Positions 7,228 through 15,800 of a stretch of 36,444 bases of DNA are shown one piece after another; the stretch's first letter is position 1, and each line of letters starts with the position of its first letter. The notes under the pieces were generated by a model. It was not told the DNA's origin, searched no databases, and saw nothing but the letters and a program-made list of their open reading frames with translations. Made by a program: the position numbers and the translations under genes. The stretch spans positions 1-36,444 of the forward strand of contig WRLH01000028.1 of NCBI GenBank assembly GCA_009777715.1. Reading direction: 5' to 3'. Origin of the DNA: Lachnospiraceae bacterium. GTDB lineage: Bacteria > Bacillota > Clostridia > Lachnospirales > Lachnospiraceae.

Positions 7228-8639
7228 AAGCAGAACTGGCAATCGTTGGCGGCGGCCCGGCAGGAATGGCGTCGGCAGTCGCGGCTTACGAAAAAGGAAT
7301 AAAAAATATTCTTATTATTGAGCGGGATAAAAAGCTGGGCGGGATTTTAAACCAGTGCATTCACCATGGCTTTGGGCTTCACGCCTTTAAAGAAGAGCTG
7401 ACCGGCCCAGAATATGCTCTCCGTTATATTGAAATGATAACCGAAAGAGAAATACCGTATCTATTAAAAGCAATGGTTCTCAAAATAACACCAGCTGATG
7501 GCAAAACCCCCCACCTGCTAGAAGTGATGACAGATGACCAAGGGCTTTTCGCCATCGAAGCAAAAGCCGTTATTCTGGCCATGGGCTGCCGGGAACGCCC
7601 CCGCGGAGCCCTTAATATCCCCGGCTATCGTCCGTCCGGCATCTATCCGGCTGGCATGGCCCAGTACTTTGTCAATATCAAAGGCTATCTTCCCGGCCAA
7701 AAAGTGGTTATTTTGGGCTCAGGCGATATCGGCCTAATCATGGCGCGGCGAATGAAGCTTCAAGGGGCAGATGTCAAAATGGTGGTTGAAATTTTGCCTT
7801 ATTCCGGCGGCCTTGTCCGGAATATCGTCCAATGCTTAGATGATTTTGAGATCCCGCTAAAACTTAGCCATACCATCATTGGCATTGACGGAATTAACCG
7901 TTTAAAAGGCGTTACTGTGGCACAGGTTGATGAAAATTTGAAGCCGCTTTTAAAGACTGCTGAATATATTCCCTGTGATACCCTGCTTTTATCCTGCGGC
8001 TTGATTCCCGAAAACGAGTTAAGCCTTTCCGCCGGAATCAGCATTGATGAAAAAACAGGCGGGCCGGTTGTTAATCAGCGGCTGGAAACTGCTGTCCGCG
8101 GTATCTTTGCTTGCGGCAATGTCCTTCATGTCCATGACCTTGCCGATAATGTTTCAATTGAAGCAGCTGCCGCCGGGGAAGCCGCCGCCGACGATATCAT
8201 AACAGGTGTTATTTCTGACTGGGGCGAGGCAAAAAGGCCAAAGGCTGCGCCGAAAACCCGCTATACCCCCAGAGCAAACTTAAGCTTAGCCAACCAGCTA
8301 GTTTGTATCGGCTGCCCGGCAAGCTGTGTGGTTACGGTTGAAAAAGAAAAGGACGATTCCTTAACCATTACCGGGAACGCTTGCCCGGTTGGCGAGGAAT
8401 ACGCCCGCAAGGAAGTAACCGCCCCGGCCCGGAACATCACTTCCCTAATCCGGGTAATCGGCGGGGAAAACAATGTTGTTTCCGTCAAAACAACTGATGG
8501 CATTCCCAAAGATAAAATTTTTGCTTGCCTTAGTGAAATTGGCTTAACGGCCGTATCAGCCCCGGTTAAAGCTGGTGACGTGCTTATTGAAAATGTTGCC
8601 GGGACGGAAGTAAATATCATCGCAACTGCAAATTGTTAG
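7224..8639 (+). CDS. FAD/NAD(P)-dependent oxidoreductase fused to a DUF1667 domain
   Basis: A 471-residue electron-transfer partner of the GlpA-like enzyme. The pyridine-nucleotide-disulfide-type oxidoreductase part has an FAD motif IVGGGPAGMASA (7-18), a Cys segment NQCIHHGFGL (43-52), MGCRERPRGA (120-129), a second nucleotide motif VILGSGDIGL (162-171) and the C-terminal FAD contact GIFACGN (293-299). From about 352 the sequence matches DUF1667 as I remember it, with C361, C364, C368 and C387 (CIGCPASC, NACPVG) as a likely metal or Fe-S site. DUF1667 is commonly a separate small protein; here it is fused through a Pro/Lys-rich linker (about 335-351). The start chosen is the ATG overlapping the upstream stop. 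A start 40 codons earlier would run out of frame through the neighbouring gene and is unlikely. Confidence 0.9.
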   Translation: MKAELAIVGGGPAGMASAVAAYEKGIKNILIIERDKKLGGILNQCIHHGFGLHAFKEELTGPEYALRYIEMITEREIPYLLKAMVLKITPADGKTPHLLEVMTDDQGLFAIEAKAVILAMGCRERPRGALNIPGYRPSGIYPAGMAQYFVNIKGYLPGQKVVILGSGDIGLIMARRMKLQGADVKMVVEILPYSGGLVRNIVQCLDDFEIPLKLSHTIIGIDGINRLKGVTVAQVDENLKPLLKTAEYIPCDTLLLSCGLIPENELSLSAGISIDEKTGGPVVNQRLETAVRGIFACGNVLHVHDLADNVSIEAAAAGEAAADDIITGVISDWGEAKRPKAAPKTRYTPRANLSLANQLVCIGCPASCVVTVEKEKDDSLTITGNACPVGEEYARKEVTAPARNITSLIRVIGGENNVVSVKTTDGIPKDKIFACLSEIGLTAVSAPVKAGDVLIENVAGTEVNIIATANC

Positions 8640-8660
8640 ATTGCGGATCAAGTCCGCAAT
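8640..8660. repeat. ATTGCGGA/TCCGCAAT hairpin element before glycerol kinase
   Basis: Arms ATTGCGGA (8640-8647) and TCCGCAAT (8653-8660) with a 5-base loop fill most of the short gap after the oxidoreductase. They are followed by GACATAG. A related hairpin with the same ATTGCGG/CCGCAAT arms and following GACGATAG lies directly after glycerol kinase at 10197-10218. The AGGAG for glycerol kinase is at 8673-8677, just outside the hairpin. Confidence 0.65.
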
Positions 8661-8685
8661 GACATAGTCATTAGGAGCGAATCAA

Positions 8686-10197
8686 ATGGAAAAATATATC
8701 CTTGCCTTAGACCAAGGCACAACCAGTTCACGTTGCATTATTTTTGACCACGCCGGGACGGTTAAGAGCATGGCGCAGAAAGAAATAAAGCAGATTTACC
8801 CCCGGCCGGGCTGGGTTGAGCATGACCCGATGGAAATCTGGTCATCACAGCTAGCCGTTGCCGCGGAAGCTTTGGCACAAGCCGGGCTTAATTTTTCCGC
8901 GATAAAAGCAATCGGAATCACCAACCAGCGCGAAACGGCCATTGTCTGGGACAAACTTACTGGCAAGCCGATTCATAACGCTATTGTCTGGCAATGCCGC
9001 CGGACCGCGGACAAAGTTGAGGAGCTAAAAGAGCTTGGCTTAACCGATTATATCCGCGAGCGGACCGGATTAATTCCCGATGCTTATTTCAGCGCGACAA
9101 AAATCGCCTGGCTGCTTGATAATGTCAAAGGGGCGAGGGAACGCGCCGCGGCTGGCGAGCTTTTATTTGGAACGGTTGATTCTTGGCTTGTCTTTAAGCT
9201 GACGGGCGGAAAAAAACATTTAACCGACTTTACAAACGCTTCCCGGACGATGATTTTTGATATCCACCGCTTATGCTGGGACGAAAAATTATTAGGAATA
9301 CATAACATTCCCCGGACAATGCTGCCAAAAGTATGCCCATCGGGATATTATTTTGGCGATACCGACCCAGCTATTTTGGGCGGAAAAATCCCGATTGCCG
9401 GAATCGCCGGGGATCAGCAGGCCGCCTTATTTGGGCAATGCTGTTTTAATAAAGGCGAAGTAAAAAATACATATGGGACGGGCTGTTTTTTACTGATGAA
9501 TACTGGCAATGAGGCGGTTAAATCCAGCCACGGCCTGATTACGACAATTGCCGCAACCGTTTCAACTGTTGCAACCATTGGTCCCGTTTTGCCCCAATAT
9601 GCCATTGAGGGAAGTGTTTTTGTGGCCGGAGATGCAATTAAGTGGCTTCGTGACGGAATGCGTTTGCTAAGCTCGGCGGCCGAGTCACAGGAATATGCCG
9701 AAAAAGTCAGTGATACCGAGGGCTGTTATTTAGTCCCTGCTTTTACCGGATTGGGAGCCCCCTACTGGAATCCTTATGCCCGTGGTATCTTGGTCGGAAT
9801 TACCCACGGATTTTCAAAGGAACATTTTATCCGCGCCGCCCTTGAATCAATTGCTTACCAGACTGTTGATGTCCTAAAAGCGATGGAAGAAGACGCGGGA
9901 GTAGCCATCAATAGCTTAAGGGTTGACGGCGGCGCGAGTGCCAATGATTTCCTGATGCAATTCCAAGCTGACATTTTGAATGCAGAAACCCATCGCCCGG
10001 AATGTATTGAAACCACCGCCCTTGGGGCTGCTTACCTTGCCGGGCTGACGACTGGCTTTTGGTCTGATACTGGTGAAATCCTCAAAAATTGGCGGCTTAA
10101 CCGCAGCTTTACCCCGGAAATTGACGAAACCCGGCGCAAAGAATTGCTGGCCGGGTGGGAAAAGGCTTTAGGCTGCGCCTTGTACGCCGCCCGGTGA
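8686..10197 (+). CDS. glpK: Glycerol kinase
   Basis: A 503-residue FGGY kinase that phosphorylates glycerol to sn-glycerol 3-phosphate, feeding the two oxidoreductases encoded just upstream. Signatures are LDQGTTSSR (8-16), ITNQRET (78-84), WQCRRT (102-107), [13 protein letters not shown] (239-251), [14 protein letters not shown] (261-274) and the C-terminal [10 protein letters not shown]. Its length is standard. By alignment from memory, the His that HPr phosphorylates in enterococcal and bacillary enzymes (a YHFFG-type loop just before PIAG) is Ala here (A229 in [12 protein letters not shown]), so control by the phosphotransferase system by that route is unlikely. AGGAG lies eight bases before the ATG. 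Confidence 0.97.
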   Translation: MEKYILALDQGTTSSRCIIFDHAGTVKSMAQKEIKQIYPRPGWVEHDPMEIWSSQLAVAAEALAQAGLNFSAIKAIGITNQRETAIVWDKLTGKPIHNAIVWQCRRTADKVEELKELGLTDYIRERTGLIPDAYFSATKIAWLLDNVKGARERAAAGELLFGTVDSWLVFKLTGGKKHLTDFTNASRTMIFDIHRLCWDEKLLGIHNIPRTMLPKVCPSGYYFGDTDPAILGGKIPIAGIAGDQQAALFGQCCFNKGEVKNTYGTGCFLLMNTGNEAVKSSHGLITTIAATVSTVATIGPVLPQYAIEGSVFVAGDAIKWLRDGMRLLSSAAESQEYAEKVSDTEGCYLVPAFTGLGAPYWNPYARGILVGITHGFSKEHFIRAALESIAYQTVDVLKAMEEDAGVAINSLRVDGGASANDFLMQFQADILNAETHRPECIETTALGAAYLAGLTTGFWSDTGEILKNWRLNRSFTPEIDETRRKELLAGWEKALGCALYAAR

Positions 10198-10300
10198 TTG
10201 CGGCTCGGAGGCCGCAATGACGATAGCAGTAGCCCGCAATGACGATAGCAGTAGCCCGCAATGACGATAGCAGCAAGGCCGCAATGACGATAGCAAGGCC
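10197..10300. repeat. Hairpin plus 22-bp tandem array after glpK
   Basis: The hairpin ATTGCGGC (10197-10204)/GCCGCAAT (10211-10218) begins inside the glpK stop codon. It overlaps about four copies of CGCAATGACGATAGCAGTAGCC (10214 onwards), the later copies varying as CAGCAAGG and AAGG. The array ends at GCATTGC, which can pair with GCAATG of any unit. It separates glpK from the next promoter. Apparent reading frames across it on the minus strand are repetitive and not credible genes. Confidence 0.8.
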
Positions 10301-10303
10301 GCA

Positions 10304-10332
10304 TTGCATTTTACTTAATTTCATGGTATAAT
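10304..10332 (+). promoter_or_regulatory. Sigma-A-type promoter for the cyclic-nucleotide-binding protein gene
   Basis: TTGCAT (10304-10309) and a perfect TATAAT (10327-10332) are separated by exactly 17 bases. They lie 31 bases before the ATG at 10364, with GGAG in between. The -35 box overlaps the end of the tandem array that follows glpK. Confidence 0.7.
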
Positions 10333-10363
10333 TTACAACTAACGATCCAAACTGGAGATTTAA

Positions 10364-12631
10364 ATGGAAAAGAAAGAATTTGCCCCGGGGACGCTCCTTT
10401 ACGAAACAGGGCAGCCGATCGATAAATTGCTCCTTATCATTGAAGGCACAGTCACAGCAACATCTGAATGGGGCGATGAAATGACCATGCAAAAAGGCCA
10501 GGTTGTTGGCATTGCTGGCCTCTGCCATGCCCATTACCGCTTTACGGCAAAATGCAAAACCAAAGTCACCGCCGCCGTTTATGGCTATTCAGATGGCGAA
10601 ATTACGAATCTCTTAAAAAGGCATCCTGAGGCCAAAAATTATTTTACCGCCTCGATTACGCGGCAGCTATTTGAACTCTTTAACCAATATAAAGCGAAAA
10701 AAAACGAATGTATTAACCTGTACAACGTCTATGACAAGACATACAAGCATTACGTAAAAATGTGCGAGAGCAACGGGATAACTGTCCGGACTTTGCCCGG
10801 CCAAGATGAAATTGAAGAATTTCGCGTTGATGATGATTTAGAGCCGTGGAGCGAAGCTTTCCACAAAACACTATATACCTTGATTAGCAAAGCGGAAGAG
10901 CCAGCCAAAATAAGCGCGGAATTTTATGCCGGATATATCATCAAAATGGGGCGGAGCATCTTTAATGTCGTCTCGATTGTCAAACAGATCACGGAATACC
11001 GGGAATCAGTCTTTAGGATGATTATCAATGAAGACCGCCTTGATTTGTTCGAATTGCTTTCGGCTGCCTTTCTTCGCGTATCTGTTCTTTCGGGAAAAGA
11101 TAAGCCAAACTTTGAAATGCTTGATGAAATAATTGCCTTGATTAAAACTTTGGGCGGGGAAAACAAAGAATATGAAAATCGGATTAATGAATTTCTGAAT
11201 AAAATAAATGATACGAGCCAAAACAAGGAAGCGGTTAATGATTTAGACGAAACCAAGGAGCAGGCGGAACTTGTCCGCGATTCGCTTGGCGTTATTTTGG
11301 ATTATGTCGGTTATTCCAATGAAGAAAGCGATATCTTCAAAAAAGAACTGCTTTTATACAAAAAAACCGCGAACAAATCTTCAACCGAAGACGTTGACCG
11401 CAAGCGCAGAATGGTGCTTTCAAAACATTTCTATAGTATTTACAGTGAAGCGGTCTTAAGAAGCCTTGACAGCAAAAATATCCCTCGCATTATCAAAATG
11501 TTCTTGAATTTTGGTTATATTGATGAGGAGCTAGCCGGAATAGAAAATGCCGTTTATCTATACAATATTGTTGAACATATTCCGTCAAACCCGGACAAGG
11601 GCATTTTCACCTTTTATGAATGGCTGTTAGCAATTTATGCCGGAAAACGGGCTCCCTGCCGGAATGAGTTTGACAATGATTATTTTGATTATGTTAATGA
11701 ATTAAAGCGCAATCACAAAATCACGCCAGCTGAAACAATAATCATGATGGCTGATACACGGAAAATGGTTATTTATGAGATGGAAAATGCCTTTTCCAGC
11801 GCAAACAAGGTTACATATGGGCGGATTACTACTTTTTGCCCGGTTTTTTCTGACCATAATATCATCAAGTCGCTTAAGCAGATGTTATTAAGCGCGGATA
11901 TTATCGAGAATGAAATAAATAATATCTGCCGGAAAGATTATGGCGCATTTTGCCGGGAATCAGTTTTTTCCCAGCCGGAAAACGGCATTGCCAAAGAAAT
12001 GATTAATACCGAAGTCCTGCCCGATGTGATTTTATTCCCCAACGTCGGAAGCCGCGGCGTTATGTGGCAAGAAATAGAGGGCAAGAAGCGCAGTACCCCT
12101 GCCCGCTTTATGCTATCATTATTCCAAGCAGACGATATTAACAAAATCCTGCTTCGCCTGATTGCCGAGTTCCGCTGGGAAATGTGCAAGCGCATTCAAG
12201 GCGCAAGATGGAATGACGCATCGGAACATTCGCTGACTAGTGATTATTCTGATTACATTGCTTCCTATCGCAAGAATCATGATTTATCAAGCGATGTAAA
12301 AGAAAAAATCAAGTCCGATTTGATTAAAGTAAAGAACCGGACCAAGGAAATGTTTATTGCTGATTATTATAGCTGGCTTCAATACGAAAGCAACGGTTCG
12401 CCTAGGCTTAACAAAGTTGCAAGGATGATCATGTTTGCTTATTGCCCATTCAGCAAAGAAATCCGGGAAAAACTTAGGGCTAATCCTTTTTATACCGAAA
12501 CAGTTGACCGTTATGAAGCAAAACTGAAAAATTCGCTCCATTATTATGATAATTTATATAAAAGCTTGAAAAATAAAGGCTTTAAGATTCCTGATGAGGT
12601 AGCTGAAACGCGCCGCTTGATGGAATCCTAG
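10364..12631 (+). CDS. Large protein with N-terminal cyclic-nucleotide-binding-like domain, C-terminal region unknown
   Basis: A 755-residue protein of unknown function. Residues about 1-105 look like a Crp-type cyclic-nucleotide-binding beta roll: FAPGTLLYETGQPIDKLLLI (6-25), IEGTV (26-30), KGQVVGIAGL (44-53), TAKCKTKVTAAVYGY (61-75). The rest is mainly alpha-helical and charged, with no helix-turn-helix, kinase, cyclase or membrane segment that I can see. Conserved-looking blocks are FTFYEWLLAIYAGK (416-428), DVILFPNVGSRGVMWQE (554-570), FRWEMCKRIQGARWND (603-618) and ADYYSWLQYE (666-675). It has its own promoter, and MetG follows 16 bases later, so the two may be co-transcribed. I expect a cytosolic, ligand-responsive protein; related large proteins in Lachnospiraceae-type genomes are, as far as I recall, uncharacterised. 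Confidence 0.8.
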   Translation: MEKKEFAPGTLLYETGQPIDKLLLIIEGTVTATSEWGDEMTMQKGQVVGIAGLCHAHYRFTAKCKTKVTAAVYGYSDGEITNLLKRHPEAKNYFTASITRQLFELFNQYKAKKNECINLYNVYDKTYKHYVKMCESNGITVRTLPGQDEIEEFRVDDDLEPWSEAFHKTLYTLISKAEEPAKISAEFYAGYIIKMGRSIFNVVSIVKQITEYRESVFRMIINEDRLDLFELLSAAFLRVSVLSGKDKPNFEMLDEIIALIKTLGGENKEYENRINEFLNKINDTSQNKEAVNDLDETKEQAELVRDSLGVILDYVGYSNEESDIFKKELLLYKKTANKSSTEDVDRKRRMVLSKHFYSIYSEAVLRSLDSKNIPRIIKMFLNFGYIDEELAGIENAVYLYNIVEHIPSNPDKGIFTFYEWLLAIYAGKRAPCRNEFDNDYFDYVNELKRNHKITPAETIIMMADTRKMVIYEMENAFSSANKVTYGRITTFCPVFSDHNIIKSLKQMLLSADIIENEINNICRKDYGAFCRESVFSQPENGIAKEMINTEVLPDVILFPNVGSRGVMWQEIEGKKRSTPARFMLSLFQADDINKILLRLIAEFRWEMCKRIQGARWNDASEHSLTSDYSDYIASYRKNHDLSSDVKEKIKSDLIKVKNRTKEMFIADYYSWLQYESNGSPRLNKVARMIMFAYCPFSKEIREKLRANPFYTETVDRYEAKLKNSLHYYDNLYKSLKNKGFKIPDEVAETRRLMES

Positions 12632-12647
12632 AGGAGGGTATTGAAAG

Positions 12648-14189
12648 ATGAACAAAAAATACTATATTACCACCGCGATTGTCTATGCAACCGGAAAACC
12701 GCATATCGGAAATATTTACGAGATTATTATGGCGGACGCTATTGCCCGCTATAAAAGGCTTTGCGGTTATGATGTTTTTTTCCAGACCGGAACTGATGAG
12801 CATGGGCAAAAGGTTGAGCAAAAGGCCCTTGAGGCAGGCCTTTCCCCCCGCGCTTATGTTGATGATGTCGCGGGGAAAATCCGGGCTTTATTTGATATGA
12901 TGAATACATCGTATGACAAATTTATCCGGACGACTGACGCTGACCATGAACTCCAGATTCAAAAGATGTTTAGGCGCTTTTATGAACAGGGTGATATCTA
13001 TAAAAGTGTTTATGAAGGGCCATATTGTACGCCTTGTGAATCATTTTGGACAGAATCACAACTAATCGAGGGCAATTGCCCGGACTGCGGCCGTAAAACT
13101 GATCTTTCCGGCGAGGAAGCATATTTCTTTAAAATGAGTAAATATGCTGCCCGCTTGATTGAGCATATCAATAACAACCCCGATTTCATCAAACCTGTCT
13201 CGCGGAAAAACGAAATGATGAACAATTTCCTCCTCCCAGGCCTTAAGGATTTGTGCGTTTCGCGGACATCATACAAGTGGGGAATCCCGGTTGACTTCGA
13301 TCAAAAACACGTTGTTTATGTTTGGATGGATGCCCTTAGCAACTATATTACGGGCATTGGTTATGACTGTGACGGCAATCATACCGACCAATATAAAAAG
13401 CTTTGGCCAGCCGACTTACATTTGATTGGCAAAGATATTGTCCGCTTCCATACTATCTATTGGCCCATCTTCCTGATGGCCCTTGATGAGCCGCTGCCAA
13501 GGCAGGTTTTTGGCCATCCGTGGCTGTTAATGGGCGATGGCAAAATGAGCAAATCAAAGGGCAATACCTTGTATGCCGATGACCTTGTTAAAGAATTTGG
13601 CGTTGACGCTGTCCGTTATTATGTGCTTAATGAAATGCCCTACGACAATGACGGCACTATTTCCCACGAGCTGATGATTGAAAAAGTCAACTCTGACCTT
13701 GCCAATATCCTTGGCAATCTCGTTAACCGGACGGTGGCAATGAGCAATAAATATTTTGGCGGCGCGGTCAGAAGAACTGACGCAAGTGAGCCGATTGATG
13801 AAGAATTGAAAGAAATGGCAACCAGGTTGACTGACCGAGTCAGTCAAAAAATGGGCGAATTAAACCATTCCGAAGCCCTTTCAGAAATATTTGGCCTCTT
13901 TAAACGCTGTAATAAGTATATTGACGAAACAGAACCATGGTTATTAGCAAAGAGTGAAAAAAGCTTCGCCCGCTTAAATGCCGTCCTATACAATCTTGTT
14001 GAGTCAATTAGCATTGGCGCGGTTTTGCTTTCGCCATTCATGCCGGAAACTGCGGAAAAAATCCTTAAGCAAATTAACGCCCCGGCTCGTTTATATGGAA
14101 GCCTAGGAAGCTTTGGCATTTACCCAAGCGGCACTAAAGTAACCGAAAAACCGGAAATATTATTTGCGCGGATTGATACAAAAAAATAA
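12648..14189 (+). CDS. metG: Methionyl-tRNA synthetase
   Basis: A 513-residue class I aminoacyl-tRNA synthetase that charges tRNA-Met. It has the HIGH-type motif KPHIGN (17-22), a zinc knuckle with C127, C130, C144 and C147 (CTPC, CPDC) and GKMSKSKGN (298-306). The C-terminal tRNA-binding (Trbp111/EMAP-like) extension of about 650-residue enzymes such as that of Bacillus is absent, a common shorter form. AGGAGGG precedes the start. It lies close behind the cyclic-nucleotide-binding protein gene and nine bases before the hydrolase gene. Confidence 0.97.
   Translation: MNKKYYITTAIVYATGKPHIGNIYEIIMADAIARYKRLCGYDVFFQTGTDEHGQKVEQKALEAGLSPRAYVDDVAGKIRALFDMMNTSYDKFIRTTDADHELQIQKMFRRFYEQGDIYKSVYEGPYCTPCESFWTESQLIEGNCPDCGRKTDLSGEEAYFFKMSKYAARLIEHINNNPDFIKPVSRKNEMMNNFLLPGLKDLCVSRTSYKWGIPVDFDQKHVVYVWMDALSNYITGIGYDCDGNHTDQYKKLWPADLHLIGKDIVRFHTIYWPIFLMALDEPLPRQVFGHPWLLMGDGKMSKSKGNTLYADDLVKEFGVDAVRYYVLNEMPYDNDGTISHELMIEKVNSDLANILGNLVNRTVAMSNKYFGGAVRRTDASEPIDEELKEMATRLTDRVSQKMGELNHSEALSEIFGLFKRCNKYIDETEPWLLAKSEKSFARLNAVLYNLVESISIGAVLLSPFMPETAEKILKQINAPARLYGSLGSFGIYPSGTKVTEKPEILFARIDTKK
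13827..13847. repeat. 21-bp palindrome inside metG
   Basis: TTGACTGAC-CGA-GTCAGTCAA has perfect 9-bp arms around a 3-base loop, inside the coding sequence. A 19/21 identical copy occurs at 35709-35729 inside the acyltransferase gene. Confidence 0.6.
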
Positions 14190-14197
14190 GGTGAAAT

Positions 14198-15139
14198 ATG
14201 ATAACAAGAGAAACCATCTACTATGAATCACGCTCCCAAAGCCAAAAAGTCCATGCCGTCAAATGGATACCCGATGGCGAAATAAAAGCAGTCTTCATTA
14301 TCGCCCACGGAATGGCGGAGCATATCGGCCGTTATGAGGCTTTTGCGGAATACCTTGCCCACCGGGGCATCGTTGTGGCGGGCTGTGATTATATCGGCCA
14401 TGGGAAATCGGTGGTCGGGCAGGAGCTTTATGGTTATTTTTGCCCCCGCGATGCCGCGACTGTTGTTATCCGTGATGTCCATCGGTTAAAGAAAATCATG
14501 CAAGGCGATTACCATGGCCTGCCCCAGATTATCATGGGCCATAGCTTTGGCTCATTTGTCGTCCGCAATTATTTATGCCGTTATGGCAGCGGAGTAAATG
14601 CCGCCATTCTGATGGGGACGGGAATGCCGCCAAAGGCTTTGATTTCGGTCTTGGGATTTCTCGCCAATATCCAAGCTTTATTATTCGGGGCGGACAAACC
14701 GGGGAATCTGCTTGATAAACTGGCTTTTGGCAGTTATAATAAAAGGATAACAGATAAGGCTTCCAAATTTTCCTGGCTTAGCTTCAACAAGGAAAATGTG
14801 GAAAAATATGACGCTGACCCACTATGCGGCTTTATTTTTACCATCAATGGTTTTCAGACCCTTGCCGAGATGATAAAGCGGCTTCATAATCAAAAAGATT
14901 TGGCTAATATCCCGGCTGATTTGCCGATCATGATGGTTTCCGGATTAGAAGATGCGGTCGGCGAATATGGCGAAGGGGTCAAAAAAGCCAAAAGAAGCCT
15001 TAAAAAAGCCGGGGTCAAGGATATATCCGTGCGGCTTTACCCATGGGGCCGCCATGAGATTCTTAAGGAAGAGGAAAAAGCAGAGGTTTACCAAGAAATT
15101 ATTGATTGGCTTAATGAAAAACTTGGGCTTGGAGTGTGA
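14198..15139 (+). CDS. Alpha/beta hydrolase, monoacylglycerol-lipase-like
   Basis: A 313-residue serine hydrolase of the Hydrolase_4/serine aminopeptidase S33 group, likely acting on lipid esters such as monoacylglycerols or lysophospholipids. The oxyanion region is IIAHGMAEHIGRY (34-46), the nucleophile elbow is GHSFGS (S116), and the acid and base are probably D252 (SGLED) and H286 (WGRHE). No signal peptide is seen, so it is probably cytosolic. It lies nine bases after metG and 16 bases before a secreted-protein gene, so it probably belongs to the same transcript. The substrate is not decided by the sequence; a link to the glycerol genes upstream is only a suggestion. Confidence 0.87.
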   Translation: MITRETIYYESRSQSQKVHAVKWIPDGEIKAVFIIAHGMAEHIGRYEAFAEYLAHRGIVVAGCDYIGHGKSVVGQELYGYFCPRDAATVVIRDVHRLKKIMQGDYHGLPQIIMGHSFGSFVVRNYLCRYGSGVNAAILMGTGMPPKALISVLGFLANIQALLFGADKPGNLLDKLAFGSYNKRITDKASKFSWLSFNKENVEKYDADPLCGFIFTINGFQTLAEMIKRLHNQKDLANIPADLPIMMVSGLEDAVGEYGEGVKKAKRSLKKAGVKDISVRLYPWGRHEILKEEEKAEVYQEIIDWLNEKLGLGV

Positions 15140-15155
15140 AAGGCATAGTATTATT

Positions 15156-15725
15156 ATGAAGCATAAATTTCATCGGTTGTCCATATATATACTATTGGTG
15201 CTTTTTTTGGCAAGTGCCGTTCCGGCTGGCGGCATGGCTAGTAGCCTGGCAGTTCATGCTAATAGCAGCGCGTTTGATTTTTTGCCTGATTTATCTGAAT
15301 ATCAAGACCAGCTTGCCGAATTTTTTTCCGGTGTCGATGAAGAAGTTTTGCCGGAGGTTTTTGATTTTCTCCAAGAAAAGGCTGGTGACGGAAGCTTAAA
15401 ATCCGAATCAGGAATCGAAGAAGCCATCAAAGAGGGCCAAGAAAAATTCGGCGGCGAAATCGAGGGGAAATTAAGCGAACAGCATATTAAAAGCATGGTT
15501 GAACTGGCGACAACCCTTGAAGACATGGGCTTTAGCGGGGAAAGCATTATTGAAAAGTCCCGCGCGATGTATGAAGAATATGGCACGAATTTTGTCAACC
15601 ATTTTGATGAACTGGTAACCGAAGCGGTAAAAGATTCAATCGGGAACATGATTAAAAATGCCCTTAATCGTTTTTGGCAAATGATTGGCAATTTTTTCAA
15701 AGATTTAATAAATAGTTTCAAATAA
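15156..15725 (+). CDS. Small secreted helical protein, function unknown
   Basis: A 189-residue protein I do not recognise. It starts with a signal peptide: basic MKHKFHR, then the hydrophobic run LSIYILLVLFLASAVPAGG, with likely cleavage near residue 35 (AVHA). The mature part is acidic and predicted helical (LSEYQDQLAEFFSGVDEEVL; IEEAIKEGQEKFGG) and ends in an amphipathic stretch FWQMIGNFFKDLINSFK (about 173-189) that could contact a membrane. There are no cysteines in the mature part. The frame is open 68 codons further upstream, but that part overlaps the hydrolase gene, and GAAAGG lies 12 bases before the chosen ATG. A promoter and a new operon begin right after it. Confidence 0.72.
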   Translation: MKHKFHRLSIYILLVLFLASAVPAGGMASSLAVHANSSAFDFLPDLSEYQDQLAEFFSGVDEEVLPEVFDFLQEKAGDGSLKSESGIEEAIKEGQEKFGGEIEGKLSEQHIKSMVELATTLEDMGFSGESIIEKSRAMYEEYGTNFVNHFDELVTEAVKDSIGNMIKNALNRFWQMIGNFFKDLINSFK

Positions 15726-15730
15726 TAAAG

Positions 15731-15759
15731 TTGCTTTTTTCAGGTAACTAATATATAAT
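15731..15759 (+). promoter_or_regulatory. Sigma-A-type promoter of the GNAT/HD-GYP/GGDEF operon
   Basis: TTGCTT (15731-15736) and a perfect TATAAT (15754-15759) with a 17-base spacer. The expected start of transcription is near 15766, which is the first base of the palindrome GTACTTAAGTAC. Confidence 0.65.
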
Positions 15760-15765
15760 GAAGGA

Positions 15766-15777
15766 GTACTTAAGTAC
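15766..15777. promoter_or_regulatory. 12-bp palindrome GTACTTAAGTAC at the transcription start
   Basis: A perfect 12-bp palindrome at about +1 to +12 of the promoter, a usual place for a repressor operator. AAGGAGT at 15761-15767 overlaps it but has no start codon at the right distance, so it is not a ribosome binding site for a visible gene. Confidence 0.4.
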
Positions 15778-15800
15778 CGCTAGAAAGCTTGGATATTATT

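Noticed and set aside
10032-10534. Minus-strand reading frames across the array after glpK
   Set aside because: They translate the repeat into a monotonous peptide (AIVIAGYCYRHCG) and overlap glpK and the next gene.
14952-15155. 68-codon extension of the small secreted protein
   Set aside because: It lies in another frame of the hydrolase gene; the signal peptide begins at the internal ATG at 15156.
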